Positions 8,995-18,903 of a DNA stretch of 64,000 nt are shown piece by piece. Numbering within the stretch: position 1 is the stretch's first letter; every line of letters starts with the position of its first letter. The position numbers were made by a program, and so were the translations under genes. The notes under the pieces were generated by a model. That model was not told the DNA's origin. It was given only the letters and a program-made list of their open reading frames with translations, and did no database searches. The DNA is from JANMCE01 sp963791625 (GTDB lineage: Bacteria > Actinomycetota > Acidimicrobiia > Acidimicrobiales > Ilumatobacteraceae), in assembly GCA_963791625.1 (NCBI GenBank), contig CAWBTA010000001.1:62001-126000 (forward strand). Direction: 5' to 3'.

Positions 8995-11797
8995 AGCCGG
9001 TATCGTCAATCCACCGTGCTCAGTGAGCCGAATCGATCCCGCGAACGTTATGCCCTTGGCAGACATCGAAGCGGCGCTCGAGGCCAACGAGTCCACGACC
9101 CACGCTGATCCCGCCGCTGCAATCACCGTGGCGTCCCGCTGCGCGGCATCGGCCCGTCATCACTCGGCTCCGGCGCTCATGGCACGGGCGCAATACCAGT
9201 GGGCCCGCGCGGCGGTGGCGACGGGAGCGGTCGCCGACGCGCTCTCGCTCATCGAGCAGGCCCACGACGCCTACGTCGAGGCAGGTATGGCCGTGGCCGC
9301 GTTGCGCACGAGGCTCGGCCACATGCACGCGCTCGACGAACTCGGTCGGCACGCCGAGTCGGCCGGCGTCGCCGAGGCAGCGTTGCACCGTCTTGATTCG
9401 CTCGATGTCACCGAGCGCCACACCGAGCCCGCTCAATGGCTGCAGGCGGCGCTGCTGGAGAACCTCGGGGTGGCCTACGGCTTGAGCGGCCAGCATGAGT
9501 CCGCCCTCCAGGCATACCGGCAGGCCGAAGGTGTCTACACCTCGCTCGACCTGGACGATGATCGTGCACACGCCCGGGCGAACCAAGGGGTAGAACTCGT
9601 CGAGATCGGGGAGATCGAACGCGGCCTGACCCTGCTCGAGGAATCGGCCGCTACGTTCGAAGCCGCCGGTGACTTGGTCTGGTTGGGCACGGCACTTACC
9701 CACATCGCCGAGGCGAAGGTCGCCGGGGGCGATGCCCTGGCCGCCTTCGCGTCACTGCACCGATCCAGGCGCAGCCTTGCCGAGGTCGGCGCGAGGCCGG
9801 AAGCCGCCCGCGCTGCAGCCGCGCTCGCCGAAGTGTCCCTTGCCCTATCACTCTCCGACGAAGCGGCGGCATTTGCAGCCGAGGCAGCGCACGAGTTCCG
9901 AGCGCTTGGGCTGCCGCACGACGTGGCTCGGTCGCTGCGCTGGAGCGGACTCGCTGCCGCCAACCTCGGACGGCAGGGCGAGGCGATAGGTCATCTCATC
10001 GAGGCCGGTGCGCTGTTCGCCGATGTTGGTGCGAACGCCAGCGCTGCTGAGGCCGTGCTGGCTGCAGCCGGGTTGCTGCGCCAGCAAGGAGCTGAGCCCC
10101 CAGCAAGTGCCCACATCGAACAGGCCCGCCGATGGCTGTCGACGGCGGAGCCGTCGATCCGGCGGACGTTGTCGCTTCTGCTGCTCGCCGATCTTTCCCC
10201 ACCGCCGGAGCGAGACCGCTACCTGGCGCAGGCGTCGCAGGGGATCGACCAACTCCGAGTGCCCACGCTGCTTCGCCATCTCCACTTGCGCCTCGGCCGT
10301 GCGTGCCGCGAACGGGGGGACGACCACGCAGCCCAACATCACCTGCGGTTCGCCGTCGACCTCACCGACGACCTGCAGAGCCTGATTCCTGATCAGGCGC
10401 TACGCGCCGTCTTCCTTGACGGCAAGCGCGACACCATCGATGAGTACTGCGACTTCCTCCTGAGTCGACCGGTGCCGGAGTCGGTCGTCGCGTTCGAATT
10501 GCTCGATCGAGCCAGGGTCCGCACCCTCCGCGAGATGTCCGGCCGACCGGAGCAAGACCCGGCCGCCGACCGGGCCGACCCGGTGGTTCAGGACCTCGCT
10601 GCGGTGTACGGGGCGCTCATGTCCAACCGCGGCACCGTTGCGGAGCAGAACCGGCTGCTCGCCCGGGCACGTGAGCTGGAGCGCACGGCCACCATGGATC
10701 GACTCGCCAATCTGCCGGTGTCGAGCGCTGCAGATCGCGCCGCCACCAAGGGCTCGACGGCTGCCAGCGGACCTACTTCGCCGGTCGTTCTCTATGAGGT
10801 GCTCCGCGGTCGGGTACATGCGTTTGTCCAGGCCGCCGGGAACACCCATCACGTCCCGCTCCAGGTCGGGATCGAGGGCATCGCCGGCCTCATCGACGAA
10901 CTCGATCGCCAGTGGGTGCAGTGCCGGCTTGGGCCGCGCTTCATCGACCGCCACCGCGACCGCCTGACGGCAACCTGCCGCGCGACGCTCGGAGAGCTCT
11001 ACCGGCACTTGATCGCTCCGCTCGACGCTGTACTCGACCTCGCGACCGCGGGGGACCATATCGGTGTCGTTCCGAGCCACATCCTCCACCGCGTTCCGTT
11101 CCATGCGCTCCATGACGGTGAAGCGTTCCTGAACGACACACACACCGTCAGCGTCAGCCTCGGCGCCTCCATGGCGACGCCCCACCTGCAATCGGTTCGC
11201 CCCCACCGTGATCGAACCCTCGTGATCGGCGTGACGGACCCATCCATCCCCTACGCCCGCCGAGAGGCCGAGGCCGTCGGAGCCCTGCTCGGATCTGATC
11301 GGGTGCTCGTGGATGCTGACGCCACCGTGCGCCGGTTCCGTGAGGAGGCACCGGGGTCCAGCGTCGTGCATATGGCCTGCCACGGCCTGCACCGGGCCGA
11401 GAGCCCCCTGTTCTCTGCTTTGCGCCTCGGCGACGGCTGGATCAACGCTCACGACATCATGAGCCTCGACCTGCGCGGCGCCACCGTCGTGCTCTCCGCC
11501 TGCGAATCAGGTTGGCAGGCGAGCAACGGAGGCGAGGGTCTCGGCCTCGGTTGGGCGTTCCTGTCCGCGGGAGCGAGTGCCGTCGTGGTGAGCCTGTGGC
11601 CGGTGCAGGACGACGCCACCGCCGAAATGATGGCGGCCTTCTACGAAGCCCTGACCGACACTGATGCACCGTCGGCCCTTCGTGCCGCCCGACATCGGGT
11701 GGCCGAACGCTGGCCGCACCCCTACCACTGGGCACCCTTCGCCCATCTCGGACCGCTCGCCGGCGTTTCGACCGATCAACAGGAGTTCCACCGATGA
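8984..11797 (+). CDS. TPR-CHAT caspase-like protease
   Basis: About 937 residues. The N-terminal two-thirds (about residues 40-560) is an alpha-helical array with TPR-like repeats (LLENLGVAYGLSGQHESALQ, ANQGVELVEIGEIERGLTLL). The C-terminal ~300 residues form a CHAT domain, a caspase/separase-like cysteine protease. The predicted dyad is His800 in HMACHG and Cys840 in SACESG, followed by the conserved GLGWAFLSAGASAVVVSLWP. No export signal is seen, so it acts in the cytoplasm. I start at ATG 8984, which overlaps the preceding stop; reading frame open further upstream lies inside the preceding gene. The 3' end overlaps the subtilisin gene at ATGA. TPR-CHAT proteins in other bacteria are protease effectors switched on by partners (for example the CRISPR-linked Craspase); activation by the upstream small protein or by a TPR ligand is inferred. 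Confidence 0.92.
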   Translation: MTTEAGIVNPPCSVSRIDPANVMPLADIEAALEANESTTHADPAAAITVASRCAASARHHSAPALMARAQYQWARAAVATGAVADALSLIEQAHDAYVEAGMAVAALRTRLGHMHALDELGRHAESAGVAEAALHRLDSLDVTERHTEPAQWLQAALLENLGVAYGLSGQHESALQAYRQAEGVYTSLDLDDDRAHARANQGVELVEIGEIERGLTLLEESAATFEAAGDLVWLGTALTHIAEAKVAGGDALAAFASLHRSRRSLAEVGARPEAARAAAALAEVSLALSLSDEAAAFAAEAAHEFRALGLPHDVARSLRWSGLAAANLGRQGEAIGHLIEAGALFADVGANASAAEAVLAAAGLLRQQGAEPPASAHIEQARRWLSTAEPSIRRTLSLLLLADLSPPPERDRYLAQASQGIDQLRVPTLLRHLHLRLGRACRERGDDHAAQHHLRFAVDLTDDLQSLIPDQALRAVFLDGKRDTIDEYCDFLLSRPVPESVVAFELLDRARVRTLREMSGRPEQDPAADRADPVVQDLAAVYGALMSNRGTVAEQNRLLARARELERTATMDRLANLPVSSAADRAATKGSTAASGPTSPVVLYEVLRGRVHAFVQAAGNTHHVPLQVGIEGIAGLIDELDRQWVQCRLGPRFIDRHRDRLTATCRATLGELYRHLIAPLDAVLDLATAGDHIGVVPSHILHRVPFHALHDGEAFLNDTHTVSVSLGASMATPHLQSVRPHRDRTLVIGVTDPSIPYARREAEAVGALLGSDRVLVDADATVRRFREEAPGSSVVHMACHGLHRAESPLFSALRLGDGWINAHDIMSLDLRGATVVLSACESGWQASNGGEGLGLGWAFLSAGASAVVVSLWPVQDDATAEMMAAFYEALTDTDAPSALRAARHRVAERWPHPYHWAPFAHLGPLAGVSTDQQEFHR

Positions 11798-13065
11798 AAC
11801 GACGCCCTTCGCTCAAGGTCTGGATCGCCGTGGCCCTCGTTGCCGCAAGTGTCGCGTCGTCGCAGTTCGGCTCGGCCGCCGCCCCGAAGCCGACCGCTGT
11901 GGTTGCGACCCGTCAGATCGTCGTGAAGCTAGCCGAAGCTACGGGCGCCACCATCGGCATGATCGAGCGTGACTACGCGCTTGTGGTCGTGCGCGACGTG
12001 CTGGCGTCCCGCGGCATCTACCTGCTGGAGGACGCCCAGCCGGTGAAGAGCAAGGCCACCGCCAAGGCGTTGGCCGACGCAATGTCGAAGGACGACCGAT
12101 TCGAATGGGCCGAGCCGAACATCGCCATCGACGCCTCAGATGACCGGTTCCACGCTTGGCCCGAGGGCTCGCCGGTATTCGCGGGGTTCGACCAGACAGC
12201 CTGGCAATCCCAGGCGATCGTGGAGCAGCTGGGTCTCGCTGCGGCGCACAAGCGGACCACCGGCAAGGACGTAAAGGTCGCAGTTCTTGACACCGGGATC
12301 GACGCGTTGCATCCAGCGTTCGATGGTTCCGTGCGGTCCCTATGGGACTTCGTCGACGACGACTCGGATAGCACCGATCGCAGCAACGGGGTGGACGACG
12401 ACGGGGACGGATTCGTCGACGAGGCCTTCGGCCACGGCACGCACGTAGCGGGCATTGTGCATCTGATCGCTCCCGATGCCGAGATTCTCGACGCACGCGT
12501 GCTCGATGCCGATGGCCGGGGCAATATATTCGTCGTCGCCGAGGCCATCGCGGAGGCATCCGACGCCGGAGCCGACGTCATCAACCTCAGCTTCGGCACG
12601 GTCGACGACTCCGACTCGAAGCTCTTGGCCGACGCCGTGAAGGATGCCCAGCACAACGGTTTGATCGTGGTGGCCTCCGCGGGCAATCAGGGCTCGGCGG
12701 CCCGACACATGCCGGCCGACCTGAAGGACGTGCTGGCCGTCGGCGGGTTGACGCAGGACAACCGAATGGCAGCGTTCTCCAACGGCGGACCCAGCGTGCA
12801 TCTCGCCGCGCCCGCCGTGTCCATCATCTCGCCTGTTCCCGGCGACGCCTACGCGAGCTGGAGTGGCACCTCGATGGCGGCCCCCATCGTGGCGGGCGAG
12901 GTCGCGCTGCTTCGCAGCATTGACCAGCGGGTGAAGTCGAACGTCATCCGCACCCTGGTGCTGTCGGCCACCAAAAAGGTGAACCCGGGCCAGGGCCCGA
13001 AGACACCGAAGGTTACCGCGGAGGCGATCGACATAACCGCCGCCATCAGCCGCTTCCTCAAGTAG
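11794..13065 (+). CDS. Exported subtilisin-like (S8) serine protease
   Basis: 423-residue S8 peptidase with the full catalytic triad: Asp166 (VLDTGID), His214 (HGTHVAG) and Ser360 (SGTSMAAP). A signal peptide covers about residues 1-30 (KVWIAVALVAASVASSQFGS) and a propeptide-like region about 35-130 (RQIVVKLAE to FEWAEPNIAID). An acidic insert (DDDSDSTDRSNGVDDDGDG, about 185-205) resembles a calcium-binding loop. The start overlaps the CHAT stop as ATGA, so the two proteases are translationally coupled although one is cytoplasmic and the other exported. No C-terminal anchor is visible. Substrate unknown. Confidence 0.93.
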   Translation: MKRRPSLKVWIAVALVAASVASSQFGSAAAPKPTAVVATRQIVVKLAEATGATIGMIERDYALVVVRDVLASRGIYLLEDAQPVKSKATAKALADAMSKDDRFEWAEPNIAIDASDDRFHAWPEGSPVFAGFDQTAWQSQAIVEQLGLAAAHKRTTGKDVKVAVLDTGIDALHPAFDGSVRSLWDFVDDDSDSTDRSNGVDDDGDGFVDEAFGHGTHVAGIVHLIAPDAEILDARVLDADGRGNIFVVAEAIAEASDAGADVINLSFGTVDDSDSKLLADAVKDAQHNGLIVVASAGNQGSAARHMPADLKDVLAVGGLTQDNRMAAFSNGGPSVHLAAPAVSIISPVPGDAYASWSGTSMAAPIVAGEVALLRSIDQRVKSNVIRTLVLSATKKVNPGQGPKTPKVTAEAIDITAAISRFLK

Positions 13066-13206
13066 CTCCGACCGATAAGGGTCTGGTTTCGCTCAACATC
13101 CGATCAAGAACCCGGCATCCAGGATTTCCGGTCGTCACGGATCGCTCTAGTGCGATGAAGGTGCAATCAGGTGCCCTTCATCTCACGACGGAGTTCGGTA
13201 CACAAC

Positions 13207-14820
13207 ATGACCCTTCGCAAGAATCGCAGATCGCGTGCACGACTGCTGGGAGTTCCGGTTGGGGCAATCCTGCTCGTCGGCGTCGCCAGTATCACCTCGG
13301 CGTCTCGGCATCATCAGGCGTTCAGCGCCACATCGTCGGGCTGCGCCCTCAACGCTTCCTTCGGGCGGATGTTTCCGAACCTTCCGTCGGCGTCGTTCGC
13401 CGAGACCGACCTGCGCAAATTGGCCGAGGCCTCGATCGAGACCTCCCACACCGACCAGCCAGACAAGAGCAAGCTGATTGATGAGATCGACCATCTGCCG
13501 GCTGGCTACACCTACACCGGCCAATTCATCGACCACGACATCGTGCTCGATCCCCGACCGAACGATCTGACCACGCCGGTTGATCCGTCGAAGCTGACGA
13601 ACAGCCGCACCCCGCAACTCGATCTCGATTCGGTGTACGGCGCCGGTCCGGACGGTTCGCCGGCCATGTACGAGTCCGACAAGATGCATCTCCGCCTGGG
13701 CGAACACCTCGACGGTGCATCGGCGGACCCCGGTGCACGGGATCTGGTGCGCGACGGCGCCGGTCAGGCAATCATCGGTGATCCTCGCAACGATGAGAAC
13801 CGCATTGTCGGAAGCCTGCACTCGATCTTCACCCGGTTCCACAACGTCGTGGTCGACCAGATCCGTTCCGAGTCGCCAAACCTCTCGAAGAGTGAGGTCT
13901 TCGCCAACGCCAAGCGGCAGGTGACCTGGCACTATCAGTGGGCGGTACTGACCGATTTCCTCCCGAACATCGTGGGCGACAAGACCGCCAAGGACGTGGC
14001 GACCCGGGCGAAGTCCGGCTGGAAGACGGACCTGCGCTTCTACAACTCGTGCTCGTCGTCGATGCCGGTGGAATTCGCAGCCGCCGCCTACCGCTTCGGC
14101 CATTCGATGGTGCGCGACAGCTACGACATCAACGACGACGTCCACAGCCTGCCGGTATTCACGTCGTCGTTCGATCCGAACGAAAGCCTGGTCGGCTTCC
14201 AGCCGTCGCCGAGCGACTTCGCCATTGATTGGAACCTCTTCTTCCCGCTGACAGGCAAGAAGGCACCCAAGAACGGCCCGCAGGTCCAGAACGCGTACAA
14301 GATCGACAACTCTCTCGTTCCGGCCCTGCGCCTGATTCCCGGGCCTGCCGCCGGCAGCGGACCGACGATCCTGTCGACCCGGAACCTCCTTCGTGGCATG
14401 CAGCTCGGACTGCCCACCGGCGAGGACGTGGCACGGGCCATGGGCGAGAAGCCGCTGGACAGCGACAAGATCCTGGTGGGTGCGGCGATCGGCAAGAAGG
14501 CTCCCGACCTGGGGCCGGTCGCCAATGTCTCCCCGGTGTTCGACGGGAGGACCCCGCTGTGGACCTACGTGTTGGCCGAGTCGGTCGCCAGCAGCTTCAA
14601 GCTCAGCAACGGCACCCGAGCCGATGACGCCAACCACCAGATGCGACTCGGTCCCGTCGGCGGGCGGATCGTCGCCGAGACGCTCGTCGGGCTGATGGCC
14701 GCGGACCCCGACTCCGTGCTGAACAATCCCGCCTTCACCCCGGATGCCCGCTATGGCGCCCACGACAACACGTTCCTCATCCAGGACATCGTGACCTCTG
14801 GTACCGAACTGTCGAACTGA
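13207..14820 (+). CDS. Exported animal-type haem peroxidase
   Basis: Member of the animal haem peroxidase superfamily (peroxicin/peroxidasin-like), enzymes that oxidise halides or small molecules with hydrogen peroxide. Key features are the distal His in the GQFIDHD motif, the NEN-type segment (DPRNDENRIV), and the proximal His in AYRFGHSMVRD, followed by an RNLLRGMQLGLP-type helix. Length (~537 residues) fits a single catalytic domain. ATG 13207 gives a classic signal peptide (MTLRKNRRSRARLLGVPVGA); a GTG at 13171 would add 12 residues. It lies about 140 bases after the protease gene on the same strand and 50 bases before the multicopper oxidase, so these exported oxidative enzymes may share transcription with the CHAT operon or form their own unit. 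Its substrate is not evident. Confidence 0.88.
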   Translation: MTLRKNRRSRARLLGVPVGAILLVGVASITSASRHHQAFSATSSGCALNASFGRMFPNLPSASFAETDLRKLAEASIETSHTDQPDKSKLIDEIDHLPAGYTYTGQFIDHDIVLDPRPNDLTTPVDPSKLTNSRTPQLDLDSVYGAGPDGSPAMYESDKMHLRLGEHLDGASADPGARDLVRDGAGQAIIGDPRNDENRIVGSLHSIFTRFHNVVVDQIRSESPNLSKSEVFANAKRQVTWHYQWAVLTDFLPNIVGDKTAKDVATRAKSGWKTDLRFYNSCSSSMPVEFAAAAYRFGHSMVRDSYDINDDVHSLPVFTSSFDPNESLVGFQPSPSDFAIDWNLFFPLTGKKAPKNGPQVQNAYKIDNSLVPALRLIPGPAAGSGPTILSTRNLLRGMQLGLPTGEDVARAMGEKPLDSDKILVGAAIGKKAPDLGPVANVSPVFDGRTPLWTYVLAESVASSFKLSNGTRADDANHQMRLGPVGGRIVAETLVGLMAADPDSVLNNPAFTPDARYGAHDNTFLIQDIVTSGTELSN

Positions 14821-14870
14821 CCCGTCCGCACGGCAACGCTGCGCTGACTGCACTACCGAAAGAGACCCCC

Positions 14871-16946
14871 TTGGCACGAGTAACCCGACGACGATTCCTC
14901 GGCTCCGCAGCAGTGGGTACCGGGGTAGCCCTGCTGTTCAAAAACCTCATGACCGGCCACGCACCAGCAAAGGCAGCCGGCACTGCACCGGCTGTCCCGC
15001 TTCCCGCCGGCGACATACCCAGGTTCGCCACAAGGTTGCGAGTGCCAAAGACTGTTCGGGCCGTTGATGACCCCGAACTCGTCATCGCTCCCGGTCGGCA
15101 GCAGGTGCTGCCGACCGGCTTTCCGGCAACACCGATCTTCGGGGTGGGTGTCGCTGGTGAGCCGTCGACCTTCGGATGGCCCGGCCCGACGGTGGTGGCG
15201 GAGCAGAACCGATCGAACTTGATCACCTGGACGAATGGGCTCGTTGATGCAGACGGGCAGTTCGTCCCGCACCTCCTTCCGATCGATCCGACGATCCACT
15301 GGGCGAACCCGGCGGGCGGTGTGCTCGGGCGCGACCGCCGTCCGCCGTCGCCAGGAACTTCGGCCTACGTTGGTCCCGTGCCGACGGTCATGCACGTCCA
15401 CGGCGCACACGTCGAGGCCGACAGCGACGGCTTCCCCGAGGCGTGGTTCCTGCCGGACGCAGCGAATATTCCCGACGGTTATGCACGAGTGGGAACCTGG
15501 TACGACAAGCTCCGCAAGGACGCCAAGAAGCGGACAAAGCACGACTGGGCTGCCGGGTCGTCCACGTACCAGTACCGCAACGATCAGTCGGCGACCACAC
15601 TGTGGTATCACGATCATGCCTTAGGGCTCACGCGGGCCAATGTCTGGGCCGGCATGGCGGGGGCGTGGATCATCCGCGGTGGAAAGGGATCGATCGAGAC
15701 CACCGACGCCCTTCCCAAGGGCGCCCACGAGCTGCCGCTGATCGTTCAGGACCGATCATTCCGAACCGACGGGACCCTCGCCTACCCGGACTCCCGGGCC
15801 GCGTTCGACGGCTACACCGGCCCGGTCACCGGCGACGGGTCGGCGAGCGACATCGCCCCGATCTGGAACCCGGAGGTGTTCGGCGACGTGATGTGCGTGA
15901 ACGGTCGGGCATGGCCCACGCACCCGGCCGAGCCACGCCGCTATCGACTCCGCTTCGTGAATGGCTGCGACTCCCGCACCCTCGTGCTGCGCTTCGACAA
16001 CGACCTCCCCATGTGGCAGATCGGCAACGAAGGCGGCTTCTTGCCTGCGCCGGTCCGCGTCAACCGACTCTTGATGATGCCGGGGCAACGCGCCGATGTG
16101 ATTGTGGATTTTGTTCCGGTCGCTGGACAGAACGTCACCCTGCTGAATGACGGCCCGGACGAGCCCTTTGATGGCGACCTGGATTCGATCACACCCGCTG
16201 ACCCGGAGACCACCGGTCAGGTCATGCGGTTCGAAGTCGCCGCGGCATGTACGTCGGGTGATGATCGTTCGACCGATCCTGCGTCGCTTCCGCTCCCCTC
16301 AATCGCACCCCTGCCTCGCGTCGATCGATCCCGCACGGTGATCCTCGCCGAGTACTCGTCCCAGAGGTTCAACGCCGATGGCACACCGCTCGACCCCGCC
16401 GATCCCACGAACGCCGCCGGGCCGATCTGTGTGCTCCTCGGCGTTCCCGATGCCTCGGGTAAACCGATCGGCCTCACTTGGGACGCGCCGCCCACCGAGA
16501 TGATCCGCAAAGGGGACACCGAGGAATGGGTGATCCTCAACTACACCGCCGACGCCCACCCCATTCACCTGCACCAGACCCAGTTCGAGATTCTCGGCCG
16601 TGGGATAGACGGCACCGAGATGCCGGCACCCCACGAGGCCGGGCGAACCGACACGGTCATCGCAAGACCCGGCGAACGGACTCGGATCCGGGCGCGCTTC
16701 GATCTGGCCGGCCGGTTCGTCTGGCACTGCCACATCCTCGAACACGAGGACAACGAGATGATGCGTCCACTGGTGGTGGGCGACGAGAAGGATGTCCCCG
16801 CTGTCGTTCCCAGCCAGTCCGTGATCTGCGTCATCCCGGGAGTGGTCCCGTCGCCCACCGGCGGCCGCAAGCCAAAGCCACCCAAGAAGCCCAAGCCCAC
16901 GCCCAAGACGCCCGAACCCACGCCGAAGACCAACCTGGTGCCGTAG
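14871..16946 (+). CDS. Tat-exported multicopper oxidase
   Basis: 691-residue multicopper oxidase of the CotA/bilirubin-oxidase-like type. All copper motifs are present in order: MHVHGAH, LWYHDHALG, HPIHLHQ and the type-1/type-3 HCHILEHEDNEMM. The N-terminus MARVTRRRFLGSAAVGTGVA has a twin-arginine signal, consistent with export of a folded metalloenzyme. The start codon is TTG at 14871 with GAAAGAG upstream. A C-terminal Lys/Pro-rich tail (about residues 660-691, KPKPPKKPKPTPKTPEPTPK) may bind the wall or membrane. It follows the haem peroxidase closely, and a copper-type island begins about 2 kb downstream, so a role in copper oxidation or phenolic oxidation is plausible. Substrate not determinable from sequence. 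Confidence 0.93.
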   Translation: MARVTRRRFLGSAAVGTGVALLFKNLMTGHAPAKAAGTAPAVPLPAGDIPRFATRLRVPKTVRAVDDPELVIAPGRQQVLPTGFPATPIFGVGVAGEPSTFGWPGPTVVAEQNRSNLITWTNGLVDADGQFVPHLLPIDPTIHWANPAGGVLGRDRRPPSPGTSAYVGPVPTVMHVHGAHVEADSDGFPEAWFLPDAANIPDGYARVGTWYDKLRKDAKKRTKHDWAAGSSTYQYRNDQSATTLWYHDHALGLTRANVWAGMAGAWIIRGGKGSIETTDALPKGAHELPLIVQDRSFRTDGTLAYPDSRAAFDGYTGPVTGDGSASDIAPIWNPEVFGDVMCVNGRAWPTHPAEPRRYRLRFVNGCDSRTLVLRFDNDLPMWQIGNEGGFLPAPVRVNRLLMMPGQRADVIVDFVPVAGQNVTLLNDGPDEPFDGDLDSITPADPETTGQVMRFEVAAACTSGDDRSTDPASLPLPSIAPLPRVDRSRTVILAEYSSQRFNADGTPLDPADPTNAAGPICVLLGVPDASGKPIGLTWDAPPTEMIRKGDTEEWVILNYTADAHPIHLHQTQFEILGRGIDGTEMPAPHEAGRTDTVIARPGERTRIRARFDLAGRFVWHCHILEHEDNEMMRPLVVGDEKDVPAVVPSQSVICVIPGVVPSPTGGRKPKPPKKPKPTPKTPEPTPKTNLVP

Positions 16947-17104
16947 GGCGAGTCGTGATGACTTGAAGCGCCCGTTGTTGGACTTACAGGGTAGGCAACG
17001 GTCTACGACCAACGTCCAATGGCAAGGTGGACCTTGCCTGCCGCACGCTGAGACGGTACATCACGATTCTCGCTCCTCGCATGAGGAGCGGACAGGGGCT
17101 CGAC

Positions 17105-17926
17105 GTGACCGTTTCGAACGTGTCGGACAATCATTTCGACCGGACCGTGTCCATCGAAGAGCACGAGGGAAGTGCGGTTGTGGTGAAGCACTATCTCCAT
17201 GCGGACGCCGTCTCGATCTTCGAGGGGATGACGGCATTGTGGGCCAGCCCGTTCGGTCGGCGTCACCATCACATGCCCGAGCCGCTCGCCGTCGTCGATG
17301 GTCGGCTGACGATGGCGTTCGTGGAGGGTGCCCCGCTCGGAACACGCGGTGATGTCGGTTCGGTGCCGCAGCGAATCGAGGGTCTGGCCGATCTGCTCGT
17401 CCGACTTCACCGGTCGGCGGTCGAGGTTCCCCGACAGCGCAGCGCGGGGAAGTTGGTGCGTTCGTTGCAACGTAAGCAACTGGAGTTGGCTCCGATGTTG
17501 CACGAGGGGTTCACCAATGCGATTGCACACGTCGCGGCCGCCCGACCGGACGGCGAGTTCCTCGTCGTGAGCCACGGCGACTTCTCGCCCCGCAACGTTC
17601 TCGACGGTGCCGAGAGCCTCGTGTTGATTGACTTCGACCGCTTGCAAATGGCAGGACCGGGCCGTGATGTCGGCTACCTGGCGGCGTGGTGCTGGGCAAC
17701 GAATGCACAGCGCGGCGGCGTGGGGAGCTGGGCGCTCGGCGACGCGTTTGCATCTGCATACGCCCGGTGTGGCGGGCTCGCCATCAGCCCGACGGCAATG
17801 TCGTTTCATCGTGCGTGCGCCTTGTTGCGCATCGCCAGCAGTTGGACGGCGCTCGCCGACCAACCTTTGGTGGCATCGCGGATCATCGAGGAAGCCGTCA
17901 GCCAACTCGAGGTTGCGACCTCATAA
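17105..17926 (+). CDS. Aminoglycoside-phosphotransferase-like kinase-fold protein
   Basis: About 273 residues with the APH/choline-kinase fold: VVVKHYL (ATP-binding Lys strand), the catalytic loop SHGDFSPRNVL (HGDxxxxN) and LIDFDRLQMAGPGRDVGYLA (metal-binding DFD plus conserved Arg-Asp). Such proteins phosphorylate small molecules; antibiotic resistance cannot be assumed. I prefer GTG 17105, which has AGGGG about 6 bases upstream; ATG 17081 and GTG 17027 are in frame and possible. It stands alone between the multicopper oxidase and the DHFR-like gene. I see nothing recognisable in the roughly 290 bases that follow (17927-18216). Confidence 0.75.
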   Translation: MTVSNVSDNHFDRTVSIEEHEGSAVVVKHYLHADAVSIFEGMTALWASPFGRRHHHMPEPLAVVDGRLTMAFVEGAPLGTRGDVGSVPQRIEGLADLLVRLHRSAVEVPRQRSAGKLVRSLQRKQLELAPMLHEGFTNAIAHVAAARPDGEFLVVSHGDFSPRNVLDGAESLVLIDFDRLQMAGPGRDVGYLAAWCWATNAQRGGVGSWALGDAFASAYARCGGLAISPTAMSFHRACALLRIASSWTALADQPLVASRIIEEAVSQLEVATS

Positions 17927-18216
17927 CCAAGACATCTGATGTCCAGATTGTCCAGCATGCACCCCAAGCCGCTTCCGTCGCGCTTGTTTACCTTCGGCCG
18001 GACGCAGGGGGCATGGTGCGCACTCGACGTGCAGCCGCAAATGTCCGTTTCCATGACGCCAACTCGACCTCGCCCACCCACCAGTTGGCTAACGCAGCGC
18101 CCGCGCCGATTGAATGGGATTTGGATCACTTCGCCGTGCTCTGGGCCCACTATGCGAAGTCTGGTCTAGCGGCCCTGCATAATGCTCGATGCGATCAATG
18201 AGAAAGGAAGAATGAC

Positions 18217-18858
18217 ATGAGAGTTCGAGTTGACCTCAACGTCTCACTGGATGGCTACGCCACGACCGAAGGGGGCACGCCGGAGAACCCATTTGGGGAC
18301 GACTGGAACAAGCTCACCGCGGCGTATGTCGCCACTCGCACGTTTCGTGAACGGGTCCTCCACGACACCTCAGGTGAGGGCACGACCGGAGTCGATGACA
18401 AGTACGCGGCGGCATATTTCGAAGGTATCGGTGCCGAGATCATGGGTGCTGGCATGTTCGGCTTTCACTCCTTCCCAGACGACGCGGACTGGAACGGCTG
18501 GTGGGGTGACGAGCCGCCGTTTCGTTTTCCCGTGTTCGTGCTCACCCATCGAAGGCGCGAGTCGATCAACATGTCCGGCGGCACGACCTTTCACTTCGTT
18601 GACGTTGCTCCGCACGAGGTACTCGCGCAGGCGGCCGCGGCAGCTGGCGGGCGAGACGTGCGAGTCGGCGGAGGACCGAGCACGGCACGCGAGTTCCTGA
18701 AGGCGGGTCTCGTCGATCAGCTGCATGTGGCGATCGCACCCATCCTGCTGGGCCGCGGTGTCAACCTCTGGGACGATCTTCGTGGGTTCGAGGACGGCTG
18801 CGAAGTCGTGACCGAGACTGCCGAGAGCGGCACGATCCACGTGACGTTCAGTCGATGA
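18217..18858 (+). CDS. Dihydrofolate reductase-like (RibD C-terminal) family protein
   Basis: 213-residue protein of the DHFR/RibD C-terminal reductase superfamily. It has the N-terminal strand and SLDGY motif (VDLNVSLDGYATTEGGTPEN), a mid-region PVFVLTHRRRE, the nucleotide-binding segment GGRDVRVGGGPSTAREFLKA, and LHVAIAPILLGRGVNLWDDL near the end. These enzymes reduce pyrimidine or other small substrates with NAD(P)H, and members of this short family often have unknown roles. The start is preceded by GAAAGGAAG. Apparently monocistronic. A 5' fragment of a second gene of the same superfamily is found at 24.2-24.3 kb. Confidence 0.85.
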   Translation: MRVRVDLNVSLDGYATTEGGTPENPFGDDWNKLTAAYVATRTFRERVLHDTSGEGTTGVDDKYAAAYFEGIGAEIMGAGMFGFHSFPDDADWNGWWGDEPPFRFPVFVLTHRRRESINMSGGTTFHFVDVAPHEVLAQAAAAAGGRDVRVGGGPSTAREFLKAGLVDQLHVAIAPILLGRGVNLWDDLRGFEDGCEVVTETAESGTIHVTFSR

Positions 18859-18903
18859 CCCACAATCCTCCGATGTGTGTCTGCGCGAGTTGTAGGCGGC
18901 GGG

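Noticed and set aside
17105..17926. Aminoglycoside resistance gene
   Set aside because: The APH-like fold is shared by many small-molecule kinases; no resistance-specific motif or mobile context is present.
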